Assembly: GCF_000334455.1 (NCBI RefSeq)
Contig: NZ_BANX01000034.1
Coordinates: 62,001 to 126,000 of the forward strand
Length of the DNA stretch: 64,000 nucleotides
Direction: 5' to 3'
Source of the DNA: Gordonia soli NBRC 108243
GTDB lineage: Bacteria; Actinomycetota; Actinomycetes; Mycobacteriales; Mycobacteriaceae
Made by a program: the position numbers and the translations under genes. This document shows positions 37,776 to 46,024 of this stretch, in pieces. The notes under the pieces are model-generated. The model worked only from the letters and a program-made list of their open reading frames with translations. It ran no database searches and was not told where the DNA came from. The stretch's first letter is position 1, and each line of letters opens with the position of its first letter.

Positions 37776-38729
37776 ATGACCGTCTCGTCCCACTCCGTCA
37801 CCACCGCTGATCGCGTCCGCTCGGATCGCCCATCTGCCGATCGCACCACCGCCACCTCGACCGGTGGTGGGATCGTTTCCTCCGGCGTCGAGCTCGACGT
37901 CGACGAGTTCGGCCCCAGCTTCGGCGCCGAGATCCGCAACACCGACATCGCGTCGGCCACCGACGACGAGATCAAGGCGATCCGAGCGGCACTGATCGAG
38001 TACAAGGTCATCGTCCTCCGGGACCAGATCCTCGACGACCATCAGCACATCGACTTCGGACGGCGCATCGGCGATCTCACCGCGGGACACCCGGTGTGGA
38101 ACTCCGGTGACGTCCCCGCTGAGGTCTACTCGCTGGACAGTGCCGACAACGGTTTCGCCGACGTCTGGCACACGGACGTGACGTTCATGCCGTCGCCTCC
38201 GCTCGGATCGATCCTGCGCCCGGTCGTGTTGCCGCCCAACGGTGGTGACACCAACTGGGCCGACACCGAGCTGGCGTACAACTCCCTGGCGGAGCCGATC
38301 CGCGAACTGGTCGACAAGCTGTACGCGATCCATGACGGCGACCGCGAGTTCGGTTACTACCTTGCTCAGCGACGCGGCGGCAAGGGCAACGTGTGGGACG
38401 GCAAGGAGGTCACCGAGCTGGTGCCGGTGCGTCATCCCGTAGTGCGCATCCATCCCGAGACCGGCCGCAAGTCGCTGTTCGTCAACCCGGGCTTCACCTC
38501 GCACATCGAGGGTGTCTCCGAGGCCGAGAGCCGCGGCATCCTCGACCTGCTCTACGCGCATATGACCAAGCCGGAGCACATCGTGCGCCACCGCTGGCGT
38601 CTGGGCGATGTGGTGCTGTGGGACAACCGCAACACGCTGCACTACGCCAACCGTGACTACGGCACCACACGCCGGGTGATGCACCGCATCACGATGCGCG
38701 GCGACGCGCCGGTGGGTCCGCAGGACTGA
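37776..38729 (+). CDS. TauD/TfdA-family Fe(II)/2-oxoglutarate dioxygenase
   Basis: A 317-residue dioxygenase and the third of the block. Ligands are WHTDVT (His 132, Asp 134) and the distal His in TLHYANRD near 289; the 2-oxoglutarate Arg region is TTRRVMHRITMRGD. It differs more from the paired enzymes at 26-28 kb than they do from each other. ATG 37776 with GAAGGA is chosen over an ATG 27 bp upstream. It follows the second importer, so uptake and cleavage of the same sulfonate or sulfate ester is the likely theme. Confidence 0.93.
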   Translation: MTVSSHSVTTADRVRSDRPSADRTTATSTGGGIVSSGVELDVDEFGPSFGAEIRNTDIASATDDEIKAIRAALIEYKVIVLRDQILDDHQHIDFGRRIGDLTAGHPVWNSGDVPAEVYSLDSADNGFADVWHTDVTFMPSPPLGSILRPVVLPPNGGDTNWADTELAYNSLAEPIRELVDKLYAIHDGDREFGYYLAQRRGGKGNVWDGKEVTELVPVRHPVVRIHPETGRKSLFVNPGFTSHIEGVSEAESRGILDLLYAHMTKPEHIVRHRWRLGDVVLWDNRNTLHYANRDYGTTRRVMHRITMRGDAPVGPQD

Positions 38730-38745
38730 CCGCAGTACTCACGAG

Positions 38746-38776
38746 CAAGGCCCGCCGACATCATCGGCGGGCCTTG
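38746..38776 (+). terminator. intrinsic terminator after the third dioxygenase
   Basis: A 13-bp perfect stem (left arm CAAGGCCCGCCGA) with loop CATCA begins 17 bp after the stop and is followed by TTCGTTCTTT, a T-rich run. This is the most classical terminator in the window. Confidence 0.85.
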
Positions 38777-38842
38777 TTCGTTCTTTCGCCCGAACCGGTG
38801 CGGCCGTTCGTTCTTGGGCCCAGCCGTACTGGCGCGGCCGTT

Positions 38843-38914
38843 CGTTCCTCCGCCCCGAACTTCTTCTTCCGCCGACTGCATACGGCGGAAGTAGAAGTTC
38901 GGGGCGGAAGAACG
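38843..38914. repeat. long imperfect palindrome between convergent genes
   Basis: Arms 38843-38874 and 38883-38914 are 32 nt each with two mismatches and an 8-nt loop (ACTGCATA). Left of it, the motif GTTCGTTC recurs three times (about 38776, 38808 and 38840), twice within GCGGCCGTTCGTTC. It lies between the dioxygenase (+) and the OsmC gene (-), so it may end both transcripts. Its length and repeats exceed what a terminator needs. Confidence 0.7.
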
Positions 38915-38954
38915 TGACGGAGGGGGTGATTCACACGTCCTCGGGGGCGCCGAC

Positions 38955-39431
38955 TCAGCCTTCGAGCGGTGCCTGCTGCCAGTCGTTGGCGAACTCGAGG
39001 CCGCTGCGGATGAACAGCTGGCTCACCGGGCAGCGACGTTCGACCTCGGAGACGAACTCCTGGAACTGCTCGGGCGTCGCATCGGACTGCACGGTGGCGG
39101 TCACCGTGACCGCGTCGAAGTTCGCGTTGCCGTCTGCGCCCCCGACGAGAACCGCGGTGTCCAGGTCACCCTGAACGCGGAAGTCGAACGAGCCCAACGT
39201 GATCTCGAGGTCCTTGGCGACGAGTGCGGCCGTCACCTGGTTGCATGAGGTGAGCGCACCGAGCGCGTAGAAGAGCGGGCTCGGTGCCTCGTCGCGGCCG
39301 CCGAACGCCGGGTACGCGTCGGTGTCGAACTCATGGCCCGCGTCGCCCTCGGCGATCAGATGTTGTGCGACACCGGTTCCGGTGGCGTTGACGACGAAGG
39401 GCACCACCGAGGTGCGAATGGTCGAGGTCAC
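38955..39431 (-). CDS. OsmC/Ohr-family peroxiredoxin-like protein
   Basis: A 158-residue protein. The two redox cysteines are present in TSCNQVT (Cys near 62) and RRCPVSQLF (Cys near 133), the spacing seen in OsmC-type thiol peroxidases that reduce organic hydroperoxides. GTG 39431 (VTSTIRTSVV) has AAGGAG upstream. It diverges from the ArsR gene, with two ArsR-type palindromes in the gap, so the two may be co-regulated. Confidence 0.9.
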   Translation of the reverse strand: MTSTIRTSVVPFVVNATGTGVAQHLIAEGDAGHEFDTDAYPAFGGRDEAPSPLFYALGALTSCNQVTAALVAKDLEITLGSFDFRVQGDLDTAVLVGGADGNANFDAVTVTATVQSDATPEQFQEFVSEVERRCPVSQLFIRSGLEFANDWQQAPLEG

Positions 39432-39570
39432 GTGTCTCTCCTTGTGCTGGTGACGTTCGGTGCTCGTGAGCGCGTCAGCCGACGATCGTCGGCGTGGCTC
39501 ACGAGTCATTCGTCATCGTCATGCCACGGGACCGGCCAGAGGAGCGTTGCAACCGCAGCGACCAAATGTA

Positions 39571-39586
39571 TTCAACCCATGGGTTG
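39571..39586. promoter_or_regulatory. palindromic operator 1, ArsR-type
   Basis: TCAACCCATGGGTTGA is a perfect 16-bp palindrome in the 236-bp divergent gap between the OsmC-like and ArsR genes. A TTGACA hexamer overlaps its right end (39583-39588). It is a natural binding site for the ArsR-family protein encoded downstream. Confidence 0.65.
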
Positions 39587-39616
39587 ACAAAGTTCTCGGA
39601 CCGGCGCACCCTTTAT

Positions 39617-39632
39617 TCAACCAATCAGTTGA
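39617..39632. promoter_or_regulatory. operator 2, second copy of the ArsR-type site
   Basis: TCAACCAATCAGTTGA repeats the arms of operator 1 (TCAAC/GTTGA), 46 bp downstream and 35 bp before the ArsR start. Both copies are preceded by TAT. The paired sites suggest negative autoregulation. Confidence 0.6.
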
Positions 39633-39667
39633 TTAACCAAACGGAGACGAACGGTGGAGTACCAGCG

Positions 39668-40045
39668 ATGACCGATCAGCTGTCCCGGGTGTTCGCGGCC
39701 TTGGCCGACCCGACCAGACGCGACATCGTCGCCCGCCTCACCACGTCCGACGCGACCGTCAGCCAGCTCGCCGAGCCCTATGACGTGAGCATCCAGGCGG
39801 TGTCGAAACACCTGAAAGTCCTTCAGGATGCCGGATTGGTGACCCGAACCCGGGATGCGCAGAAGCGCCCGGTCCATCTGGAAGCGGAGGTGTTCGACCT
39901 CATGACCAAGTGGATCGAGCGCTACCGCCGTCAGGCGGAGGAACGCTATCAACGCCTCGACGCGCTGCTGGCGGAGATCAACGAAGGCCCGTCGGCGCCC
40001 GTCGGCGGCAACGAAGAGGAATCGAAGAAGGGAAAGGCATCATGA
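39668..40045 (+). CDS. ArsR-family HTH regulator
   Basis: A 125-residue winged-helix repressor: FAALADPTRRDIVARLTTSDATVSQLA, recognition helix VSIQAVSKHLKVLQDAGLV (about 40-58), and a C-terminal helix followed by a charged tail. It has no metal-binding Cys pair, so it is of the non-metal type often paired with SRPBCC proteins. The start MTDQLSRVF fits the family; a longer frame to 39494 crosses the operators. It overlaps the SRPBCC gene by 4 bp. Confidence 0.93.
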   Translation: MTDQLSRVFAALADPTRRDIVARLTTSDATVSQLAEPYDVSIQAVSKHLKVLQDAGLVTRTRDAQKRPVHLEAEVFDLMTKWIERYRRQAEERYQRLDALLAEINEGPSAPVGGNEEESKKGKAS

Positions 40046-40527
40046 CCATCGCACACGCAGAGGCCACCATCGAGGCCGACAAGAACGTGCCGATCATCCG
40101 GATCACCCGCGACTTCCGCGCCACGCCTGCACAATTGCTGAAGGCGCACACCGATCCCGAGCTGTTCGTCCGGTGGATCGGGCCGGATGCGATCAGCAGC
40201 CGCATCGTCGAGTGGGATGCCCGAGACGGCGGTAGCTGGCGTTACGTGTCGTCGCACGAGGGGCAGGAGTTCGGTTTCCGGGGCTGCTTCCACACCGTCT
40301 CCGACGACAAGATCGTCCAGACCTCCACCTTCGAGGGGATGCCGGACTCGGTCGCCCTCGAGACGCTCACCTTCGAGGACCTCGGCGACGGTCGCACCCG
40401 ACTGCACGCCCAATCGCTCTGCGACAGTTTCGAAGACCGCGACGGTTGGCTCGCCTCCGGCATGGAGGTCGGCGTCAACGAGGGTTATGCGTCACTCGAC
40501 GGCCTGCTCGACGCGGGCGAGATCTGA
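40042..40527 (+). CDS. SRPBCC/AHSA1-domain protein
   Basis: A 161-residue START-like-fold protein: RITRDFRATPAQLLKAHTDPELFVRWIGP at the start, GGSWRYVSSHEG in the middle and FEDRDGWLASGMEVGVNEGY near the end, the usual AHSA1 pattern. Such proteins bind hydrophobic ligands and are often encoded with an ArsR repressor. The ligand is unknown. It overlaps the repressor by 4 bp and is followed 3 bp later by the DinB-like gene. Confidence 0.9.
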   Translation: MTIAHAEATIEADKNVPIIRITRDFRATPAQLLKAHTDPELFVRWIGPDAISSRIVEWDARDGGSWRYVSSHEGQEFGFRGCFHTVSDDKIVQTSTFEGMPDSVALETLTFEDLGDGRTRLHAQSLCDSFEDRDGWLASGMEVGVNEGYASLDGLLDAGEI

Positions 40528-40529
40528 TC

Positions 40530-41042
40530 GTGCAGTCGCTTTCCGAACTCGGCCCCGCCGTGCGACATCGTGCGGTGGCGGCCGAATTCACCACTCGGGT
40601 CGGCGCAGTTGTCGCCTGGGACGCACCGACTCCCGTCGACGACTGGGTCGCGCGTGATGTCGTCGCGCATCTCGTCGACTGGTTCACCGACTTCCTCGCC
40701 GCCGGTGACGTCACTCTGCCGCGTGGTCCGTCGGTGGTCGACGATCCGATCGGTGCGTGGGCCGCGCACGCCGACGCCGTGCAGTCGTTGCTGGACGGTC
40801 CGTCTGCCGACGAGTCCTTCAGCCATCCGTATGTCGGAGCCCATCGCCTCGCCGATGCCGTCGACCGCTTCTACACCGCCGACGGTTTCGCCGCAGCACT
40901 GGTCGACGGGATGGCCGAGATGGACGAGGTCCTTCGGTCGTCGGCACAGTACGGTGCCGCAGTCGACGTCGCCGCCGCCGCCGATCCGGTCACACGCATG
41001 GTCGGGTTCATCGGCCGTGACCCGGCCTGGGTTCCTTCCTGA
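40530..41042 (+). CDS. TIGR03086-like metal-binding protein (DinB/mycothiol-dependent fold)
   Basis: A 170-residue helical protein. The pattern TPVDDWVARDVVAHLVDWFTDFLAA contains the His of the metal site, and YVGAHRLADAVDRFYTADGF supplies another. This family belongs to the DinB/maleylpyruvate-isomerase N-terminal superfamily, whose members often use mycothiol. GTG 40530 follows the SRPBCC stop by 2 bp, so it is third in the ArsR operon. The exact reaction is not known. Confidence 0.82.
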   Translation: MQSLSELGPAVRHRAVAAEFTTRVGAVVAWDAPTPVDDWVARDVVAHLVDWFTDFLAAGDVTLPRGPSVVDDPIGAWAAHADAVQSLLDGPSADESFSHPYVGAHRLADAVDRFYTADGFAAALVDGMAEMDEVLRSSAQYGAAVDVAAAADPVTRMVGFIGRDPAWVPS

Positions 41043-41085
41043 GGAGGTCGGGGTCTGGCGGAGCTCGTCCTGGCCCGGCCCGGCT

Positions 41086-41158
41086 CGGATTTCTGACACC
41101 TGAGCGACGCCAGCTCGGGACTGTGCACAGTGCGGTGCGCTCAGGTGTCATTTGTCCG
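41086..41158 (+). repeat. family 1 palindromic element, copy A
   Basis: An element of 73 bp: CGGATTTC, then a 57-bp core from TGACACCTGAGCG to CGCTCAGGTGTCA (perfect 13-nt arms, 41094-41106 and 41138-41150), then TTTGTCCG. The interior holds ACTGTGCACAG. It starts 44 bp after the DinB-like gene. One of nine copies of identical spacing in this window. Confidence 0.9.
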
Positions 41159-41183
41159 CTGAGCGCGACCTCGCCGGGAGTGG

Positions 41184-41254
41184 TCACAATCTGCCGCTGA
41201 GCGGGGTGTCGTGTGGATTGTGCACGTGGCTCCCCGCTGGGCGGCAGTTTTTTG
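41184..41254 (+). repeat. family 2 palindromic element, copy a
   Basis: A 71-bp imperfect palindrome with arms around ATCTGCCGC and GCGGCAG; 11 of 15 arm positions pair. The interior contains GTGTGGATTGTGCACG. It matches the element at 47640-47710 in length and layout. Confidence 0.8.
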
Positions 41255-41331
41255 TCAGCGGGGCGGTCGGTGGGACGGGCTGGGGCCGCGTGAGGTGATC
41301 GGAGCCCGATCGACCTCGCCCCGGCCCGGCC

Positions 41332-41404
41332 CGGATTTCTGACACCTGAGCGGGTCGCGGTCGAGACTGTGCACAGAGCGCCGCGCTCACGTGTCATATC
41401 ACCG
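41332..41404 (+). repeat. family 1 palindromic element, copy B
   Basis: A 73-bp element with 57-bp core 41340-41396: left arm TGACACCTGAGCG, right arm CGCTCACGTGTCA, interior ACTGTGCACAG. Same orientation as copy A. Confidence 0.88.
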
Positions 41405-41432
41405 ATAGGGCGCGGCCCGGTCCGAACCGACC

Positions 41433-41505
41433 CGGATTTCTGACACCTGACCGACCCCAGCTCGGGACTGTGCATATTGCGCTTCGCTCACGTGTCATTT
41501 GTCCG
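41433..41505 (+). repeat. family 1 palindromic element, copy C
   Basis: A 73-bp element with 57-bp core 41441-41497: TGACACCTGACCG to CGCTCACGTGTCA, interior ACTGTGCATAT, ending TTTGTCCG. The following 190 bp to the GntR gene hold no recognised feature. Confidence 0.88.
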
Positions 41506-41693
41506 CTGGGTCGAAGGCCGGGGACATACGGTCCGCGGGTCGGCCGGATAGCTGCCCTCGGGTCCCGCGCCCGCCGAGTGGGCACCCCGACTGCGCGTCA
41601 CGCACTCGAAACACAGCAACAACGCCGACGTCATCGACCGCCGTCACGATTCTCGTGTGATCACAGTAGATCTCGAGAAGGCGGTGGTATCAC

Positions 41694-43868
41694 ATGGCGA
41701 TTGACCTCGCTCCGCAGACGGTGGCCGAGGATGTCTATCAGCAGATCCGCCGGAACATATTGGACGGCCGGATCGCTCCGGGCACACGCGTATCGATCCG
41801 GTCTCTGGCGCAGTCGGTCGGCGTCTCCACGATGCCGACGCGCGAGGCGCTCAAGCGGCTTCATTTCGAGGGGCTCGTCGAGTTCGATCGTCGCGCAGTG
41901 ACGGTCACCGACCTCACACCCGGCGATCTGCGCGAACTGTTCGCCATCCGACTCACGTTGGAGTCGTTGGCAACTCAGTGGGCACTCACCGAGATCACGT
42001 CCACCGACCTCACCGAACTCCGTCGGATTCTCGATCTGATGGACGACCCACACATGGACCCGCCGCAGTGGCGGGAGTTGAATCGCGAGTTCCACCAGAC
42101 GTTCTACGCATGCGGTAACAGTCGGTACCTGATGGAGCTGATCAGCAACGTCTGGGACCGCATCCAGCCGTATATGGCGATCTACTCCTCGGTCGTCGAC
42201 AACTTCCCCGAGGCGCACCGCCAACACGAGCACATGTACCGACTGATGGCCGACCGCGACCTCGACGGACTGCTTGCCGCGACCCGACACCACCTCGAGC
42301 ACACCGCCGACTCGGTGATCCGCACCCTCGACACCGCCCACGACACGCACAGGAAGACCAGCATGAACTTCGAAGAACTCGACGTCGCGTCGTTCCACAC
42401 GATGATCGGAAAGGGTGAGGTGACGAGTGCGACGCTCACGGCGTGGTACCTCGATCGCATCGCGGACATCGATTCGGTGGCGAACCCGGATGGGCTGCAG
42501 CTCAACTCCGTTGTCACCCTGAATCCGGCCGCACTCGAGGACGCGCGGCGCATCGACGAACAATACGCACGCACCGGCGCACTCGTGGGTCCCCTGCACG
42601 GGGTGCCGATCCTGATCAAGGACCAGGGGGAGACCAAGGGCATCCCGACGTCGTTCGGATCGCGCGCCTTTGCCGACTACGTACCCGAGTCGGATGCCAC
42701 GGTCGTCGAGCGTCTCCGTTCCGCGGGCGCAGTGATCCTCGGCAAGACCACGATGTGTGACTTCGCCGCCGGCTGGTTCTCCTTCTCGTCGCGCAGCGAC
42801 CACACCAAGAATCCCTACGATCTCGACAGGGAGACAGGCGGTTCGAGCGCCGGTACGGCTGCCGCGGTGTCGGCAAACCTGTGCCTGGTCGGAATCGGTG
42901 AGGACACCGGCGGATCGATCCGACTGCCGTCCTCCTTCACCAACCTCTTCGGTCTCCGCGTGACGACCGGCCTGGTCCCGCGTACCGGGTTCTCGCCGCT
43001 CCTGCATTTCCAGGACACCCCGGGACCGATGGCGCGCAACGTGTCCGACCTCGCCGCCGTACTGGACGTGGTGGTCGGATACGACCCGACCGACGACTAC
43101 ACCACCGTCGCGACGTCCGCCGGGGTCGGTGACTACCTCGACGCGATCGCCGATGTCGACGCCGACACCGTCGCGGACTACCGGGTCGGCGTCCTGACGG
43201 ACGCATTCGGCGCCGGCCTCGACCAAGAACTCACGAACGGTGTTGTGCGGGCGGCCATCGAGCGCCTCCGCGATTCCGGGACGGCGGTCGTCGACGACCT
43301 GGTGCTGGGAGGCCTGCCGGAGTGGGTCCAGGGCACATCGCTGTACACGATCTCTTCCAAGAAGGACATCGATGAGTTCCTGGCCGCGCGACCGACGGCC
43401 CCGGTGACCTCGGTCGAGGCGCTGGTCGCGGCCGGCGACTTCCATCCGCTCACCGACCTGGTCGTCGACATCGCCGACGGTCCGTCGATCCCCGAGGACG
43501 ACCCCGAGTACCTACCGCGCCGCCTTCGGCAGGACGAGTGGCGACGCACGCTGATGACGATCATGGCCGATGCCGGGGTCGACTTCCTCGTGTATCCGAC
43601 CGTGCAGGTCCCGGCGCCGACACGCGCGGACCTGGCCGCCAAACGCTGGACCGCGCTGGACTTTCCGACTAACACCGTCATCGCGTCGCAGACCACCATG
43701 CCCGCCATCAGTATCCCGGTGGGGTTCACCGATGTCGGCCTCCCGGTGGGGCTGGAGGTGTTGGGGCGACCGCTCGCGGAGAAGGACCTGCTCCGATTCG
43801 CGCGGGCGTGGGAACTGACGGCGAGCCCGCGGAGGCAGGCCGCCGCTGTCGCGCGCGTCGGTGCGTGA
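41694..43868 (+). CDS. GntR(FCD)-type regulator fused in frame to an amidase-signature hydrolase
   Basis: One uninterrupted 724-codon frame with two complete domains. Residues 1-220 are a GntR/FCD regulator: DVYQQIRRNILDGRIAPG, the recognition helix around GVSTMPTREALKRL, then the FCD helices (LREFAI-like LRELFAIRLTLES and HRQHEHMYRLMADRD). From residue 224 a full amidase follows, with catalytic Lys in LIKDQGETKG near 308, cis-Ser in GGSSAGT near 383 and nucleophile Ser in TGGSIRLPSS near 406. Each part has the normal length of a stand-alone protein. An AGGAAG and in-frame ATG (42363) at the junction could give a separate amidase. Sequencing error hiding a stop is possible. Confidence 0.85.
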   Translation: MAIDLAPQTVAEDVYQQIRRNILDGRIAPGTRVSIRSLAQSVGVSTMPTREALKRLHFEGLVEFDRRAVTVTDLTPGDLRELFAIRLTLESLATQWALTEITSTDLTELRRILDLMDDPHMDPPQWRELNREFHQTFYACGNSRYLMELISNVWDRIQPYMAIYSSVVDNFPEAHRQHEHMYRLMADRDLDGLLAATRHHLEHTADSVIRTLDTAHDTHRKTSMNFEELDVASFHTMIGKGEVTSATLTAWYLDRIADIDSVANPDGLQLNSVVTLNPAALEDARRIDEQYARTGALVGPLHGVPILIKDQGETKGIPTSFGSRAFADYVPESDATVVERLRSAGAVILGKTTMCDFAAGWFSFSSRSDHTKNPYDLDRETGGSSAGTAAAVSANLCLVGIGEDTGGSIRLPSSFTNLFGLRVTTGLVPRTGFSPLLHFQDTPGPMARNVSDLAAVLDVVVGYDPTDDYTTVATSAGVGDYLDAIADVDADTVADYRVGVLTDAFGAGLDQELTNGVVRAAIERLRDSGTAVVDDLVLGGLPEWVQGTSLYTISSKKDIDEFLAARPTAPVTSVEALVAAGDFHPLTDLVVDIADGPSIPEDDPEYLPRRLRQDEWRRTLMTIMADAGVDFLVYPTVQVPAPTRADLAAKRWTALDFPTNTVIASQTTMPAISIPVGFTDVGLPVGLEVLGRPLAEKDLLRFARAWELTASPRRQAAAVARVGA
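42351..42365 (+). promoter_or_regulatory. internal ribosome site and start codon at the regulator-amidase junction
   Basis: AGGAAG (42351-42356) lies 6 nt before ATG 42363, which begins MNFEELDVASFHTM, the natural start of a stand-alone amidase. The site is in frame with the upstream regulator and no stop separates them. Confidence 0.6.
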
Positions 43869-43871
43869 CCG

Positions 43872-44669
43872 ATGAGCATCGTCGACCTCAACTGCGATCT
43901 CGGTGAGAGCTTCGGCGTCTACACCCATGGCGCGGATGGCCAGATGATGCCGATGATCACGTCGGCGAACATCGCCTGCGGCGCACACGGCGGAGACCCG
44001 GCTGTCATGCGGCGCAGCGTCGAACTCGCGTCGTCGCACGGTGTCGCCATCGGTGCGCATGTGGGGCTGCCTGATCGGATCGGATTCGGGCGCAGAGAGA
44101 TCCCCACCACGCCGCAAGAGGCATACGACCTGTGCCTCTACCAGGTCGGCGCATTGGACGCCTACGTCCGAGCGCGTGGCCTCACGATGCAGCACCTGAA
44201 ACTCCACGGTGCGCTGTACATGATGGCCAATCGCGACCCCGACCTCGCCGAAGCCGTCTGCTCCGCCGTCAACGACCTCGGTCGGACACTGCTCCTGTAC
44301 GTGCTGCCGGGCTCGGCGCTCCACGCCGCCGCGCTCGACGTCGGGATCACTGCCGTCGGTGAGATCTTCGCCGACCGCCCATACCTGTCGGGTGCGGTCC
44401 AGATGTACGAGCGCACAGCCGAACTCATCGGCTCGATCGACACCATCATCACGCGGACCGTCCATCAACTCGCGGAGTCTGATCACGGTCAGCTGCAATC
44501 GGTCTGCGTGCACAGTGACACTCCGGATGCGCCCGTGATCCTCGCGGCGCTCCGGCCGGCCCTCATCGAGGCGGGCCATTCCTTCTCCGCTCCGGCGTCA
44601 TCGGCGACGCGGACGACGATCACGGCTCCGCCCCTGGTGCCGACAACCCTTGCGAGAGGTATCTCATGA
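43872..44669 (+). CDS. LamB/YcsF-family protein, 5-oxoprolinase subunit A (PxpA)-like
   Basis: A 265-residue protein with the family blocks DLNCDLGESFG, NIACGAHGGDP, GAHVGLPDRIGFGRR, HLKLHGALYMM and VHSDTPDA. PxpA works with PxpB and PxpC in ATP-dependent opening of 5-oxoproline, but neither partner is present here. It stands between an amidase fusion (3 bp gap) and an NCS1 permease (4-bp overlap). It may act on a different lactam or cyclic imide with an amidase as partner, or borrow PxpBC from elsewhere. Confidence 0.9.
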   Translation: MSIVDLNCDLGESFGVYTHGADGQMMPMITSANIACGAHGGDPAVMRRSVELASSHGVAIGAHVGLPDRIGFGRREIPTTPQEAYDLCLYQVGALDAYVRARGLTMQHLKLHGALYMMANRDPDLAEAVCSAVNDLGRTLLLYVLPGSALHAAALDVGITAVGEIFADRPYLSGAVQMYERTAELIGSIDTIITRTVHQLAESDHGQLQSVCVHSDTPDAPVILAALRPALIEAGHSFSAPASSATRTTITAPPLVPTTLARGIS

Positions 44670-46024
44670 CCGTGACCACACCGAAGTCGACAACGCAGGA
44701 GACGGAGCACAATGCTCTGGGCCTCGAGTCCGAGTTCGAGAACACCCCGGTACCCGAGTCGCATCGTCGCTCGACACTGTCCGTGTCGGCGGTCTGGTTC
44801 GGCTTCCCGATGGTTCTCACCAGTGCCATCTTCGGTGGGACGATCGTCTACGGATTGGGTTTCTGGAAAGGCCTGGCCGCCATCCTCATCGGCAACCTGG
44901 TGCTGTTCGGCTACGTCGGCGCGCTGTCGTATCTCGCCGGCAAGACCGGTAAGAACTTCGCGCTCAGCGCAGCCGAGACCTTCGGCAAGCACGGCTCCAC
45001 CATCGTCGCCGGATTCCTGGCCACGGTTGTCATCGGCTGGTTCGCGTTCCAGACCGGTCTCACCGGCGCCACGCTGCACACCTCGCTCGGATGGAACGAG
45101 ACCCTCTTCGCCCTCGTCGGCGGTCTGCTCTACATCGGTGTCACCTTCATCGGCATCCGCGCACTCACGGTGATCGGCTTGATCGCCGCACCGCTGTTCA
45201 TCGCCCTCGGCATCGTCGCGGTGGTCTTGGTGACCCGCGAGAGCGGTTTCGGCGCAATCACTTCGTACTCCGGTGGTGCCACCGACGCGACGGTGCTCTC
45301 GCTCGGCGCGGCGGTCACGATCGTCATCGCGGGCTTCATCGATTCCGGCACGATGACCGCCGACTTCACCCGCTGGTCGCGCGGTGGCAAAGAAGCAGTA
45401 ATCGCCACGTTCAGTGCATTCCCGATCGCGAACTTCATCGCGATGATCACCGGCGGCGTCGTCGTCGCCGCAGGCGGCGCGCTCAGCCCGGCGACCGACG
45501 GTGGCGACTTCCTGCCGATCCTGACCGACCACGGCCCGCTGCTGACCGTGCTGGCAGTGGTGTTCGTCTTCGTCAACCTCGGATCCGTCTGCGCCCATTG
45601 CCTCTACAACGGTGCTGTCGGCTGGAGCCAGCTCACCGGATCGACGATGCGGCTGCTGACCATCATCCTCGGTGTCGTCGGTCTCGCGATCGCACTTGCA
45701 GGCGTCTGGTCGCACTTCGCGACCTGGCTGAACCTGCTCGGCATCTTTGTGCCGTCCATCGGTGCCGTCCTCATCATCGACCAGCTGGTGACCCGTCGGG
45801 CCGCATCGCGTGCGGTTACCGGATTCCGCGTGCAGCCGTTCGCGGCGTGGGCAATCGGTGCGGCCTGTGCGTACGCGGTCCACCACTGGGCGCCTCAACT
45901 CAGCGAGGCGATCGTCGGAATGGTCTGCGCTGCCGTCGCTTACCTGATGATCGAGATGATCACCCCGATGGTGTCCCGGAAGACGGTCACGAACACCACC
46001 ACCGAGATCGAGGTCGCGTCGTGA
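44666..46024 (+). CDS. NCS1-family permease (cytosine/purine/allantoin/hydantoin type)
   Basis: A 452-residue membrane protein with about twelve hydrophobic segments. It has VSAVWFGFPMVLTSAIFGGTIVYG at the start, VVIGWFAFQTGLTGATL, SGTMTADFTRWSRGGKEAV and LNLLGIFVPSIGAVLIIDQLV near the end, all typical of CodB-like NCS1 carriers. The family imports nucleobases, hydantoins and related cyclic amides with H+ or Na+. Overlaps with both neighbours show it belongs to the amidase operon and probably brings in the compound they hydrolyse. Confidence 0.92.
   Translation: MTVTTPKSTTQETEHNALGLESEFENTPVPESHRRSTLSVSAVWFGFPMVLTSAIFGGTIVYGLGFWKGLAAILIGNLVLFGYVGALSYLAGKTGKNFALSAAETFGKHGSTIVAGFLATVVIGWFAFQTGLTGATLHTSLGWNETLFALVGGLLYIGVTFIGIRALTVIGLIAAPLFIALGIVAVVLVTRESGFGAITSYSGGATDATVLSLGAAVTIVIAGFIDSGTMTADFTRWSRGGKEAVIATFSAFPIANFIAMITGGVVVAAGGALSPATDGGDFLPILTDHGPLLTVLAVVFVFVNLGSVCAHCLYNGAVGWSQLTGSTMRLLTIILGVVGLAIALAGVWSHFATWLNLLGIFVPSIGAVLIIDQLVTRRAASRAVTGFRVQPFAAWAIGAACAYAVHHWAPQLSEAIVGMVCAAVAYLMIEMITPMVSRKTVTNTTTEIEVAS

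Noticed and set aside
41086-41158. Possible integron attC sites
   Set aside because: The elements are much the same in sequence and lack the attC core-site layout, and there is no integrase or cassette array.
41086-41505. Possible CRISPR array (repeats in a gene-free gap)
   Set aside because: Copies are spaced unevenly (about 100-246 bp), are themselves palindromic over 73 bp, and no cas gene is present.
45091-46020. Upstream extension of the second amidase frame (Arg/His-rich)
   Set aside because: It is a shadow of the NCS1 permease gene. The amidase family start matches GTG 46021, which overlaps the permease stop.
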